Assembly: GCA_023957125.1 (NCBI GenBank)
Contig: JAMLHL010000006.1
Span: forward strand, 124,001-188,000
DNA: 64,000 nucleotides
Direction: 5' to 3'
DNA from: Chitinophagaceae bacterium
Lineage (GTDB): Bacteria > Bacteroidota > Bacteroidia > Chitinophagales > Chitinophagaceae
Below, piece by piece: positions 1-8,780 of the stretch (position 1 is the stretch's first letter; every line of letters starts with the position of its first letter). The position numbers and the translations under genes are program-made. The notes beneath the pieces are model-generated. The model was not told the origin of the DNA, searched no databases, and saw only the letters and a program-made list of their open reading frames with translations.

Positions 1-227
1 CGGGAGATACGCTATTCTTTCACAGCAATTTGTTGCACCGGTCCGACATGAACCGAAGCGATCAGCCGAGATGGACTTTGATCACAGCCTATAACCGGGC
101 TTCCAACAAGCCGTACAAAGGCGACTATCCCGCATCGTATCAGCCCATTGATAGGGTGCCGGATGCAGCAATATTGGAATCCTCTTCCGGAGGAATTTCT
201 TCCTCTGTAAAATTTAATATCGTTTAA
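1..227 (+). CDS. Phytanoyl-CoA dioxygenase family protein, C-terminal part (5' end outside window)
   Basis: The reading frame is open from base 3 to the TAA at 225-227 and has no start in the window, so only about 74 C-terminal residues are visible. They carry the typical end of PhyH-family Fe(II)/2-oxoglutarate oxygenases: a GDTLFFHSNLLHRS stretch, in which the second histidine is the usual distal iron ligand, then SDQPRW (the arginine normally contacts 2-oxoglutarate) and a closing VPDAAIL motif. Family members hydroxylate small substrates in the cytoplasm; the substrate cannot be inferred here. It is co-directional with the secreted-protein genes that follow. An ATG inside this stretch is an artefact of the truncation. 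Confidence 0.82.
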   Translation, partial: GDTLFFHSNLLHRSDMNRSDQPRWTLITAYNRASNKPYKGDYPASYQPIDRVPDAAILESSSGGISSSVKFNIV

Positions 228-348
228 GGTAAACGCAAAATTGTTTTGCAGATATAAACTGCAACCCGGTACAGGCATTTTAAAAATAAAGGTGTATCGT
301 TGCAAAAGGGAATCACTAAATACAAAACCGTTTTGGAATCGTTATGTA

Positions 349-2370
349 ATGATCAGACTCAAAAGCAAAATATCCTGGTGCGCTTTTTTTCTTTTTATTT
401 TAGCTAACGGATACGGACAGGTGAACTGGCAGGTAACCGAACTGGTGCCGGGAGGAAGATTTGACGCCGTTGCAGATCTTGGCAATGGAACAGTGATTAT
501 GGGCTCCCGGTCGCCCGATCCGGGACATATCTTCAGGAGTACCGATTACGGTGTTTCATGGGCGAAGCTGGATGTTTCAACGCGGGAGGAAAATACCATG
601 CACAACAACGGGATATTGTGTATGGCCGGAGGACGGGGTGATGATGCCTACCTGATCACTACCAATGCGCAGATCTGGCGTTCGGAAGACAGGGGATTGA
701 ACTGGAAAAAAATTAACCTGCTGAAAGATTCGAAAGATAAATATGTGTATCCTTACGGACTTTGTGTTACTCCTTTAGGAACCATCCTGGCTACGACCGA
801 CCGTAGTATTTACAGGAGTACCGACAGGGGATTGAGCTTTGAGAGGATCGGCCCCATATCTGATTCAAATATTTATCGCTTGCAACTGATCAGCGATGGT
901 ATTATAGTTAATGGTTGGGACGGTACTTTATACAGAAGTGTGGATGATGGAAGAACCTGGCAATCCTATGTGAAGGCTGATACGAGCCCGCTGTTTGCCA
1001 CCGAATATTTAGGCTCTTACAAGATATTACAGGGAGCGCAATCGGGTAATATTTATGCTGTCAGCGAGGGATCGCGAGGCGGGAACAGTAAAAAACTTGC
1101 CGGATTAAAAGGAGCCGCCGACGATTTTGTTTACCTGGGCTATCACACGGTTATCTACAGTACATATACCGAGGGGAATCATATTTATATCTCCTATGAT
1201 GATGGAAATAACTGGCAGGATATTGGTCCCATCCCAACAGGAGTGAAAGAAGACTGGCTCGATCATGAAATTAAATTGGATAAGGAAGATTCTGTAATTG
1301 TGATTGGGGGCACTCATTTTGGATTTGTAGCCCGGGCTGCTTTTTCAAGAGATGCATTATCCTGGAAATCAAATCCGCCTTCTGCGAATAAAATAATTAA
1401 AAAGAAAAAATTAAAGAAGGCCGTTGTTGGGATGCTGACCGATCATTTTGAACTGAATGAACCGGAAGATATTTTATTAGACGGGAATTATGCTTATGTA
1501 CCCTGCAGAGCGGGTCATAGCCTGGCCGTGATTGATATCTCTGATCCACAAAAGCCGGGATTAGCGGAGAGCTTCAGGGATGAAGAATTGAGAGAAGCCA
1601 TGGGGGTTGATAAGTTTGGTCCGTATATTTTTCTGACCTCCATGGGAAATGAAAGATGCCTGGTATTGAATGCCGAGGATCCTGTTAACCTCAAAAAGAT
1701 ATATAGTTTTCCGGTGGGTGGAGCTGATCAATTTCCAAAAACGCTTCGAAAAGTGAGTTACGTAAACGGGTATCTTTATTTTACCCACGACGGAGAAGGA
1801 GCGCTTTATATAGCCGATGCGCATAACCCTGAGAAGCCTGAGATCATCAGTAAGCTGCAGATGGGTAACGGGGCTTTTGCCGTAAAAGTGGTGGATGATA
1901 TAGCTTATATCGGAGGCTGTGTGGGCTCCAGTTCGGTAAAGGTGGTGGATGTATCGGACAAGTGGAACCCGGTGTTATTGCATACGCTGAAAGACGCTCC
2001 AAAGTATGACTGTGTTTGTGAATTTGACGTCTCTGGAAACAGGTTATATGCCATCGGAAACGGCTCCAATTCTTTTATTGAATTTGATATTTCCGATCCC
2101 GGGCGGATCAGAGAAATTAACAGGCTGGAATCCGGTCTGATCAACCGCCCCAACCGGTTTGTGAAGGCTGGAAAGAAAGTCTATATTGTCAACCACGACA
2201 ATCATTCCGTTGTGGTACTGGGTTTGAATGGTGATAAGATTAAATTGTTAAAAGCAAATTCCTCCTGGCTGTTTCAAAAGGGCTATGGAATAAATTACAG
2301 GAACGGGCTGCTGTATGTGGTAGGAAGAGATGCCATGAATTTTGTGATCCTGAACCCCGATCGTCTTTGA
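349..2370 (+). CDS. Secreted Asp-box / LVIVD-repeat beta-propeller protein
   Basis: The ATG at 349 is chosen because it starts directly with a signal peptide (MIRLKSK, hydrophobic core, cleavage near GYGQ); a TTG further upstream would add 36 unlikely residues. The N-terminal half (about residues 25-340 of 673) has at least five Asp-box repeats of the form S-x-D-x-G-x-x-W, as in IFRSTDYGVSW, IWRSEDRGLNW and LYRSVDDGRTW, which mark sialidase/BNR-like propellers. The C-terminal half has LVIVD-type repeats (LAVIDISDPQKPG, VKVVDVSDKWNP, IEFDISDPGR). No catalytic residues can be assigned, so a binding or scaffold role at the surface is as likely as an enzyme. It is first in a run of exported-protein genes. 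Confidence 0.7.
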   Translation: MIRLKSKISWCAFFLFILANGYGQVNWQVTELVPGGRFDAVADLGNGTVIMGSRSPDPGHIFRSTDYGVSWAKLDVSTREENTMHNNGILCMAGGRGDDAYLITTNAQIWRSEDRGLNWKKINLLKDSKDKYVYPYGLCVTPLGTILATTDRSIYRSTDRGLSFERIGPISDSNIYRLQLISDGIIVNGWDGTLYRSVDDGRTWQSYVKADTSPLFATEYLGSYKILQGAQSGNIYAVSEGSRGGNSKKLAGLKGAADDFVYLGYHTVIYSTYTEGNHIYISYDDGNNWQDIGPIPTGVKEDWLDHEIKLDKEDSVIVIGGTHFGFVARAAFSRDALSWKSNPPSANKIIKKKKLKKAVVGMLTDHFELNEPEDILLDGNYAYVPCRAGHSLAVIDISDPQKPGLAESFRDEELREAMGVDKFGPYIFLTSMGNERCLVLNAEDPVNLKKIYSFPVGGADQFPKTLRKVSYVNGYLYFTHDGEGALYIADAHNPEKPEIISKLQMGNGAFAVKVVDDIAYIGGCVGSSSVKVVDVSDKWNPVLLHTLKDAPKYDCVCEFDVSGNRLYAIGNGSNSFIEFDISDPGRIREINRLESGLINRPNRFVKAGKKVYIVNHDNHSVVVLGLNGDKIKLLKANSSWLFQKGYGINYRNGLLYVVGRDAMNFVILNPDRL

Positions 2371-2487
2371 GATATTAATCTTTCTTTTTTTTATTAACGA
2401 TTTTAATAAGTTGGCGGTTTTTCTATAAGTTTGAGAAGTGGACAAACATTCTATTGTTGCTGACCCCATTAAACGATTGCAACAATT

Positions 2488-5460
2488 ATGCACCATTTTA
2501 ATATCAGGATATTTACAAGTATCGTAGTCTTACAGTCTTTTCTTTTTTCTTTAACGGCTGCGCAGCCCCCGGCTTCTCACCGTGATGGTAAAATACTGGA
2601 AGGAGAAGCATGGATGCCGTTCGGTTACCCTCCTGAAGCTGATTTTTACGTATCGCCTGAAGGCAACGACAATTGGACCGGCGCCCTTGCTACGCCGAAT
2701 GCCAACAAAACAAATGGGCCTTTTCGTACACTGCAAAGGGCGCAGCAAGCCGTTAGGGAATTGAAAAAACAGGTATATAAGCCCAAAGTCATACCGGTGC
2801 AAAAAGCCTATATAGGATCGCCTCATCCCCTGGGTAGTGGCAGAGACATCCTGGTGTACATCAGGTCTGGTGTATATTCTCTGCAACAGCCATTATTGTT
2901 TGAACCTGCCGATGGGGGAGAACGCGTGGAAACGAATCTGCCTACCGGCGCTTTTGAATACCACAAACTGCGGGATCACTATGTAACCTATGCCGCCTTT
3001 CCGGGGGAAAAACCCGTGATCACCGGTGCGCAATCCGTTGGTGGCTGGGTACGCAAGGGAAAACTGTGGACCGCTCATTTTGACGGAGCGTCAGCCAATA
3101 TGTTTCTTGTCAACGGGAAAAGACAAACCCTGGCGCGTACGCCCAACGAGGGATACCTGGTACCTCCGGTTATTTCCCCAACCACTGATGAACTTCATTT
3201 CCGTAAGGGAGAATTGAAAAACTGGAAAGGGATGGAAGACAACCGCGTGGTGATGTTACTGCGCTGGCATACCGGGATCAATTCCTTCCAAAAGATAGAC
3301 GAGGAAAAGGGCGTGGCTACTTTCCGATCCCCGCAGGAAGGCGTGGTGATCGTACCTCCCCGTTATTATGTAGAAAATGTGAAAGCGCTATTGGATGCCC
3401 CGGGGGAATGGTTCTTTGATAAAAAAAGTAAAGAGATCAGCTACCTGCCGGAGCCGGGCATGAATGGTCCAAATGAAGCGGCTGCCGGGGTGCCGCAGTT
3501 ATCGAACCTGATTGTGGTACAGGGGAAATTGGGACAGCCCGTTCGCAATCTCCGGTTTTATGGATTGACGTTAGAAGGGACTGTTGGAGAGGGGAACGCG
3601 CTCCGTTTTGAGTTTGCCCATGCCTGTGAAATGGTGGACGGCGAGGTTCGCTCCTGCGGCGGAACAGGCATATCTGTACAAAAAGGTTGTTACCAGACGC
3701 GTATTCTTCGCAACCGGTTCGAAACAATAGATAAGGGTGCGCTACTGGTCAGGGGGCCTGTTCAACCAGGTGACGGAAGAGAAATAGTGCGGGAAACGCA
3801 GGTGTCGTACAACTGCTTTTATGATTGTGGCGGTATCAATATCCATGCACTTTATTCTCTGATGACCACCATTTCTCATAATTATATTACTAAAACACGA
3901 GGTCGTTTTGCGATTTATGCAGGCGCATGGGCCAACCTGGAGGAAGCGATTGACGGAGGTTACCGGGTGGAATATAACCATCTTGAAGATGTGCAACAGG
4001 ATGCAGACGACTCCGGCGCTATTACGACTGCCGGCGTTACCTTTAATTCTGTTGTCAGGCGTAACCTGGTGCATGGCGTGAATGCGGGGTTTTTCAACGA
4101 CAATGTTGCCTTCTGGTTTGATAATATGTCTATTGGCTGGACTTCGGAAGAGAATATTTATTACGATCTTCAGCAGGGAGAATGGAAACTCTGTGCTGCG
4201 ATGATCGAAGATAATACGTATCGGGATAATTTTAATATTGAGTCTCCGGTGAATGCCCCTGAGACGATCATTGACGGAGTTCCTGTTTTGACGGAAAGCA
4301 ATCTGGAAGTTGCGGCCGCATCCAAAACCGCTTCAGGAGATATTCTTGCAGGAAGTGTCATTCGCCTGACCGCAGACGTTACGAATACAGGCGCCACGGG
4401 TATAGCTCCCGTTGAATTATATATAGATGGCAAGGTGAGTGAGCGGCGCCCTTTCCCGGTTATCAAAAACAATATCCGAAAGATTGAATTTGAAGTTCGG
4501 TTATACGAAGAGGGCGAACATCAGCTCGCTATTGGGTCCACTGCTTATCAGTCCGTTCGGATAGCAGGTGAAAAGCCGGCGTTGGTATTTGAAGCATTCC
4601 GGATTTCCAACAACCGGTTGATCCTGGGAGAGAAAGTAAAAGCAACCGCGATAGCGCGCAATCTTACAACCGTGGTGCAGAAGGTTAACGCTTCTCTGTA
4701 TTTAGACAACCGGGAGGTAGGTCAACAGCCGGTTGAGTTGCCGCCCGACAGTACGCAAACGATATATTTTGAACTGGAACCTGCAATAGGGGAGCACCGG
4801 TTGCGCATTGGCAACAGTGCCGAAGAAGAACTGCAGGTGGTTGGCGCTAAAGTGCTTGATCTAACGTCAACGCCTATCCGGGAGTATGGTTCTGCCAAAG
4901 CAAAACCTTATAAAATTGAGGCGGATGCCAAAGCCAATCGTTTTAAGATCACTGCTGGTGGATCGGATTTCTTTCACGCGGAAGATTCGTATGCTGCGGC
5001 TTATATCAAAGGAGTGAAAGGCGACTTTGTGACCACGGTAACGGTCAGCGGCTTTGGCGACCGTACGCATGAATGGTTTCGTACCGGGCTGTTTGTGAGA
5101 AATGATATGGCAAAGAGCTTCGATGTGCAGCCCGGAAGCAAAGGTTCGGTATTGGTTTTTGCCACTCCCGGGCGGGCGGGAATTAATTATGATGAGTTTG
5201 GTAATGGTTGTATGCATAAAGCCAGCAGTACCAATTTGCCGGAAAATGCACAAACGCCCATTTATCTGAAAATGGTTCGGCATGGCAACAGTTTCAGCGG
5301 TTATATTAGCCTGGACGGTAAAAACTGGATCATCGAAAGACACACTACTGATCTCCCCGGTATCGGAGAATCCATTGACCTGGGACTCGCAGCCGGCAGT
5401 CCCGATAAACGGCAATACCAGGTGGAATTTTCCGACTGGAAAATTGAAGTGGCGGATTAA
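2488..5460 (+). CDS. Secreted right-handed beta-helix protein with CARDB-like and concanavalin-like C-terminal domains
   Basis: This 990-residue protein has a signal peptide (first about 25 residues, ending near LTAAQ). It then has the entry motif FYVSPEGNDNWTG and FRTLQRAQQAV, which is characteristic of parallel beta-helix polysaccharide-active proteins. The helix spans roughly residues 50-590 with short repeats such as NRFETIDKG and NLVHGVNAGF. Two Ig-like CARDB-type segments follow (about 610-800), then a jelly-roll-like C-terminal domain (about 815-988; GYISLDGKNW) resembling DUF1349/concanavalin-like modules. The fold suggests a polysaccharide lyase or glycoside hydrolase; the catalytic residues and substrate are not identifiable by eye. 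It is separated by 117 bp from the previous gene and 33 bp from the next. Confidence 0.72.
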   Translation: MHHFNIRIFTSIVVLQSFLFSLTAAQPPASHRDGKILEGEAWMPFGYPPEADFYVSPEGNDNWTGALATPNANKTNGPFRTLQRAQQAVRELKKQVYKPKVIPVQKAYIGSPHPLGSGRDILVYIRSGVYSLQQPLLFEPADGGERVETNLPTGAFEYHKLRDHYVTYAAFPGEKPVITGAQSVGGWVRKGKLWTAHFDGASANMFLVNGKRQTLARTPNEGYLVPPVISPTTDELHFRKGELKNWKGMEDNRVVMLLRWHTGINSFQKIDEEKGVATFRSPQEGVVIVPPRYYVENVKALLDAPGEWFFDKKSKEISYLPEPGMNGPNEAAAGVPQLSNLIVVQGKLGQPVRNLRFYGLTLEGTVGEGNALRFEFAHACEMVDGEVRSCGGTGISVQKGCYQTRILRNRFETIDKGALLVRGPVQPGDGREIVRETQVSYNCFYDCGGINIHALYSLMTTISHNYITKTRGRFAIYAGAWANLEEAIDGGYRVEYNHLEDVQQDADDSGAITTAGVTFNSVVRRNLVHGVNAGFFNDNVAFWFDNMSIGWTSEENIYYDLQQGEWKLCAAMIEDNTYRDNFNIESPVNAPETIIDGVPVLTESNLEVAAASKTASGDILAGSVIRLTADVTNTGATGIAPVELYIDGKVSERRPFPVIKNNIRKIEFEVRLYEEGEHQLAIGSTAYQSVRIAGEKPALVFEAFRISNNRLILGEKVKATAIARNLTTVVQKVNASLYLDNREVGQQPVELPPDSTQTIYFELEPAIGEHRLRIGNSAEEELQVVGAKVLDLTSTPIREYGSAKAKPYKIEADAKANRFKITAGGSDFFHAEDSYAAAYIKGVKGDFVTTVTVSGFGDRTHEWFRTGLFVRNDMAKSFDVQPGSKGSVLVFATPGRAGINYDEFGNGCMHKASSTNLPENAQTPIYLKMVRHGNSFSGYISLDGKNWIIERHTTDLPGIGESIDLGLAAGSPDKRQYQVEFSDWKIEVAD

Positions 5461-5493
5461 TATTACACAATACGTACTTAAACGGATCAAAAA

Positions 5494-7329
5494 ATGAATG
5501 TTATCAATTTCAGACTGTTGTTTTCCCTCCTCCTTTTTGCATCCGGATGCCGGGAGAGTTCACAAAAACAAAACGTGGAGGATGTGTTTTCTTATGCTGA
5601 AAGCCGAAAATCGGATTTGCAGCTAAGTACTTATATCACTGCACACACCGTACAGTCGCAGTTTTCAACAGAAGCCGGGAGAAGGGAAGCGCTTTCGGTG
5701 CTTCGGGCTAATGGTATCACTAAAGCCTATGTGGAAGTATATAGAAGTGGCTTGGTGGTTCCTGTTGAATTGTTGAAAGGAACTATAGCCTTCCTGAAAA
5801 ATAATGGTTTTGAAGTGGTGGGAGGAATAGCTACTGTTCCGGGGGGAGAGACCGGCGTGGCGCAGGATGGACCACTATCGTGGTTTAACTGGCAAAACCC
5901 TAAGACGCAGGCTGATATGAAAAAGATCATGGAAGATGCGGCGCCTTTGTTTGATCAGTTTATTTTAGATGATTTCTTTTGCACTGCCGATACCAGCCTG
6001 GAATCCAAAAAAGCGAAAGGAGATAAATCCTGGTCGGCATATCGTCGTGAATTGCTCACCGGGCTTGCCAGCTCTTTATTTATTGAGCCGGCAAAAGCAA
6101 AGAATCCGGGTATAACCATGATCATTAAATATCCCCAATGGTATGATCGTTTTCATGAGTTTGGCTATGATGTAGCCAGTGAGCCTCCGCTGTTTGATAA
6201 GGTATATGTGGGTACCGAAACCCGCGGGCAATATACCCAGCGGTATGGTTTTATGCAGCCTTATGAGGGCTTTATTAATTACCGGTGGATTGCTTCCCTG
6301 TCGGGAAATAAAATAGGGGCGGCATGGTTTGATCACGGGGATTGTGATGCCAAAGATTTTATAGAGCAGGCCTATCAATCGGCGTTGGCAGGAGCCGGAG
6401 AGTTCGTACTTTTTAATTTTAATGATTTTCTAACGGGGCATCCCGGTCATCACCTGCTCAGAATGGACTTTGAAAAACTGGCTGATCTTGCCGCGGCCGT
6501 GGCAAAGAACCCGGTGACCGGGCCTGCCGCATATAAGCCGGCAAACAGCGACGCCCACGGTGATTTATACCTGATGGATTATGTGGGCATGTTTGGCGTT
6601 TCTCTCGTACCGGCTTCGGTTTATCCCGAACAGGCAAAGGTGATCTTCCTGCCCACCCAGGCTGCGGCGGATCCTGATATTGCTGAAAAGGTAGAGAAGT
6701 CGCTGGGTGAAGGGAAGCAGGTTGTAATGACTGCCGGATTTCTTGCCAGAGCAAACAATGGAGAAAAGCTGGCGCAACTCGCCGGTTTAAAATATCCTTT
6801 GGCGGAAGAGCGTCGTTCAGTCTCAACCGTACTCAATGAAGGAAAAGCGGACTCCGTAAAATTTTCACTGCAAACGGATTACCGGCTGGTACCAGAAGGA
6901 GCGCAGGTGTTGTTACAAACATCAGGAAGCAATGGTAATCCTTTTCTGCTAAGAAATAAAAACCTTGCCGTGATCAATACCCATACTTTTTCGCAGGCCG
7001 ACTTCGATGCGGTAGGTGAAGTTTTGCTTTGCCCTCGTCAGATTGGATTGATCGAATTGCCCCGGAATTGGATCAATACAATACGTTCTGTTTTTTCGGA
7101 TGATGATATCCCGGTGATGGATGCTCCTTCCAGGATTACCTTTCAAAAATTGGGCGACGGCAGTTATGTGGTACACAACTACAATCAGCAGAAAACGAAT
7201 GTTGTGATTCAAATGAAGGCCGGCTCATCATGGAAAGATAAGTTTACCGGAGATCCGATACCGGCAGAAGGTAATACATTGAAATTAGAAATGAATCCCC
7301 GTTCCCGGATTTGGATCCAACCGGAGTGA
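5494..7329 (+). CDS. Lipoprotein with glycoside-hydrolase-like barrel and GATase-like domain
   Basis: The N-terminus is a lipoprotein signal with lipobox FASGC (Cys19), so it is probably anchored in the outer membrane. Residues about 45-340 read as a TIM-barrel type domain: LRANGITKAYVEVYRSG, then FDQFILDDFFC, IIKYPQWYDRF, and KVYVGTETRGQ, with several Asp/Glu at predicted strand ends. Residues about 350-520 alternate hydrophobic strands with helices in a way similar to the trimerisation (flavodoxin/GATase-like) domain of GH42-type enzymes, and a beta-sandwich tail closes the protein. I infer a glycosidase-like enzyme, not a named family. It sits 33 bp after the beta-helix gene, so the two may share a transcript. 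Confidence 0.55.
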   Translation: MNVINFRLLFSLLLFASGCRESSQKQNVEDVFSYAESRKSDLQLSTYITAHTVQSQFSTEAGRREALSVLRANGITKAYVEVYRSGLVVPVELLKGTIAFLKNNGFEVVGGIATVPGGETGVAQDGPLSWFNWQNPKTQADMKKIMEDAAPLFDQFILDDFFCTADTSLESKKAKGDKSWSAYRRELLTGLASSLFIEPAKAKNPGITMIIKYPQWYDRFHEFGYDVASEPPLFDKVYVGTETRGQYTQRYGFMQPYEGFINYRWIASLSGNKIGAAWFDHGDCDAKDFIEQAYQSALAGAGEFVLFNFNDFLTGHPGHHLLRMDFEKLADLAAAVAKNPVTGPAAYKPANSDAHGDLYLMDYVGMFGVSLVPASVYPEQAKVIFLPTQAAADPDIAEKVEKSLGEGKQVVMTAGFLARANNGEKLAQLAGLKYPLAEERRSVSTVLNEGKADSVKFSLQTDYRLVPEGAQVLLQTSGSNGNPFLLRNKNLAVINTHTFSQADFDAVGEVLLCPRQIGLIELPRNWINTIRSVFSDDDIPVMDAPSRITFQKLGDGSYVVHNYNQQKTNVVIQMKAGSSWKDKFTGDPIPAEGNTLKLEMNPRSRIWIQPE

Positions 7330-7340
7330 TTCAATTTGAA

Positions 7341-7430
7341 AATGCCTGCCCTGATGCATAGAAGGGTAACCTGTAAGGTTAGGCCCTCATGAGCCGGAGG
7401 TCTTCCAACCACAACCTGACAGGTTGTTTT
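7341..7430 (-). repeat. Dispersed AACCTGTCAGGTT palindromic element (inverted copy)
   Basis: Read on the minus strand this 90-bp stretch matches the 101-bp unit at 16561-16640: AACCTGTCAGGTTG, then GGTTGGAAGA, TCATGAGG, then a second AACCT...AGGTT copy and finally the TCAGGGCAGGC block. It lies between the glycosidase-like lipoprotein gene and the Tat esterase gene. The two opposed 13-mers can pair with each other, so it may also fold as a hairpin in RNA. Confidence 0.75.
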
Positions 7431-7475
7431 TATGAATAAATTAGGAATTGTGTATCTTTTACAAAAATTATCCCG

Positions 7476-8774
7476 ATGAAAAGAAATAACGGTTTCTCCA
7501 GGAGGAAGTTTCTGGAATACGGTTCGCTGGGTTTGGCAGGCGTTTTGAGTTCTACCGGAAGTTTATCGGGTTCAAACCGGCAGGATGCTTTTTTATTCGG
7601 GGATCACAATCTACACAATATGGCATTGCAGGAGGAAACTAATTTGATAGGAAGTTACGGGAGTTGGGCGGCTCAGTTGATGGGAGATCAACCGGGGCTT
7701 TCCTCCTTCCGGAATTCCCGTTTTAAAAACCCTGGTGATTGGAAGCGGCAGGCTTTAAGCCGGGTCAGGGAATTACTGGCCCCTCCGGCAGTAACCAAAG
7801 CGCCGGAACCGGATGTGCTGGAGGAGCACAGTTTTGACGGGCTTTCCATTAAGAAGTTGAGATGGCAATTACCTTACGGTCCGGCAACGGAGGCTTATTA
7901 TCTGGTGCCTTTGAATTCCCGCGGCAAACTTCCCGGCGTATTGGCGCTGCACGATCACGGGGGAAATAAGTATTTCGGTAAACAGAAGATCGTCAACATA
8001 AGTGAGCACAAACACCCGATGCTGGCGGATCATCAGAAAGAATATTACAGTGGCAGAGCCTGGGCAAACGAACTGGCTAAGCAGGGCTATGCGGTTTTAG
8101 TGAACGACACTTTCACTTTTGAAAGCAGGAAAGTATTACTGAAAGACGTGCCACCGGTGATCAGGATGGGCGTATCCGATGTAAGTGAGAAAGAAGAAAG
8201 TAAGGAAATAGAAGCCTATAACCGCTGGGCTGCCAACCATGAACATGTTATGGCCAAGTCGCTGTTCAGCGCGGGCACAACCTGGCCCGGAGTTTTCTTA
8301 ACCGATGACCAGGTGGCGTTAAGTGTATTAAGCGCTCAGAAAGAAGTGGATGCTGATCGTCTTGCATGTTGCGGGCTTTCGGGAGGAGGTTTACGAACCG
8401 TGGTGCTGGGCGGTATGGATAAACGGATTAAAGCCGCGGTGTGTGTGGGGATGATGAGCACCTGGCGCGATTTGATCCTGTATCACAGTTTTACGCATAC
8501 CTGGATGATGTTTATGCCCTTAATGCCCGAAGAAATGGATTATTCGGAATTATTTGCTTTGCAGTTGCCTGCGCCGAGAATGGTGCTTAATAATATTGAA
8601 GACGGTTTATTCAATATTGATGAAATGAGAAGAGCGGATGGATTTCTAAAAGAAGTGTACCGGAAAGCAGGAGCATCTCAAAACTATACTTCCGAATTCT
8701 ATCCGGGGATCCACAAATTTGATCTGAAGATGCAACAATCGGCTTTTGCCTGGATGGATAAATGGTTAAAATAA
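7476..8774 (+). CDS. Exported alpha/beta hydrolase (dienelactone hydrolase/acetyl-xylan-esterase-like)
   Basis: The 432-residue product begins with a Tat-like signal (FSRRKFLEYGSLGLAG), suggesting folded export. The hydrolase core shows the strand and oxyanion segment PGVLALHDHGG, the nucleophile elbow CGLSGGG (GxSxG), an acidic loop (NNIEDGLFN) and a late histidine in PGIHKF, which together give a plausible Ser-Asp-His triad. An insertion around residues 165-235 lengthens the lid. Such enzymes usually remove acetyl or other ester groups from polysaccharides. The gene following it starts 6 bp downstream and also encodes a Tat-type protein, so the two form an operon. Confidence 0.72.
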   Translation: MKRNNGFSRRKFLEYGSLGLAGVLSSTGSLSGSNRQDAFLFGDHNLHNMALQEETNLIGSYGSWAAQLMGDQPGLSSFRNSRFKNPGDWKRQALSRVRELLAPPAVTKAPEPDVLEEHSFDGLSIKKLRWQLPYGPATEAYYLVPLNSRGKLPGVLALHDHGGNKYFGKQKIVNISEHKHPMLADHQKEYYSGRAWANELAKQGYAVLVNDTFTFESRKVLLKDVPPVIRMGVSDVSEKEESKEIEAYNRWAANHEHVMAKSLFSAGTTWPGVFLTDDQVALSVLSAQKEVDADRLACCGLSGGGLRTVVLGGMDKRIKAAVCVGMMSTWRDLILYHSFTHTWMMFMPLMPEEMDYSELFALQLPAPRMVLNNIEDGLFNIDEMRRADGFLKEVYRKAGASQNYTSEFYPGIHKFDLKMQQSAFAWMDKWLK

Positions 8775-8780
8775 CAGGGA

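Noticed and set aside
4867..5490. 207-codon antisense frame opposite the beta-helix gene
   Set aside because: It overlaps the well-supported C-terminal domain and has no recognisable features.
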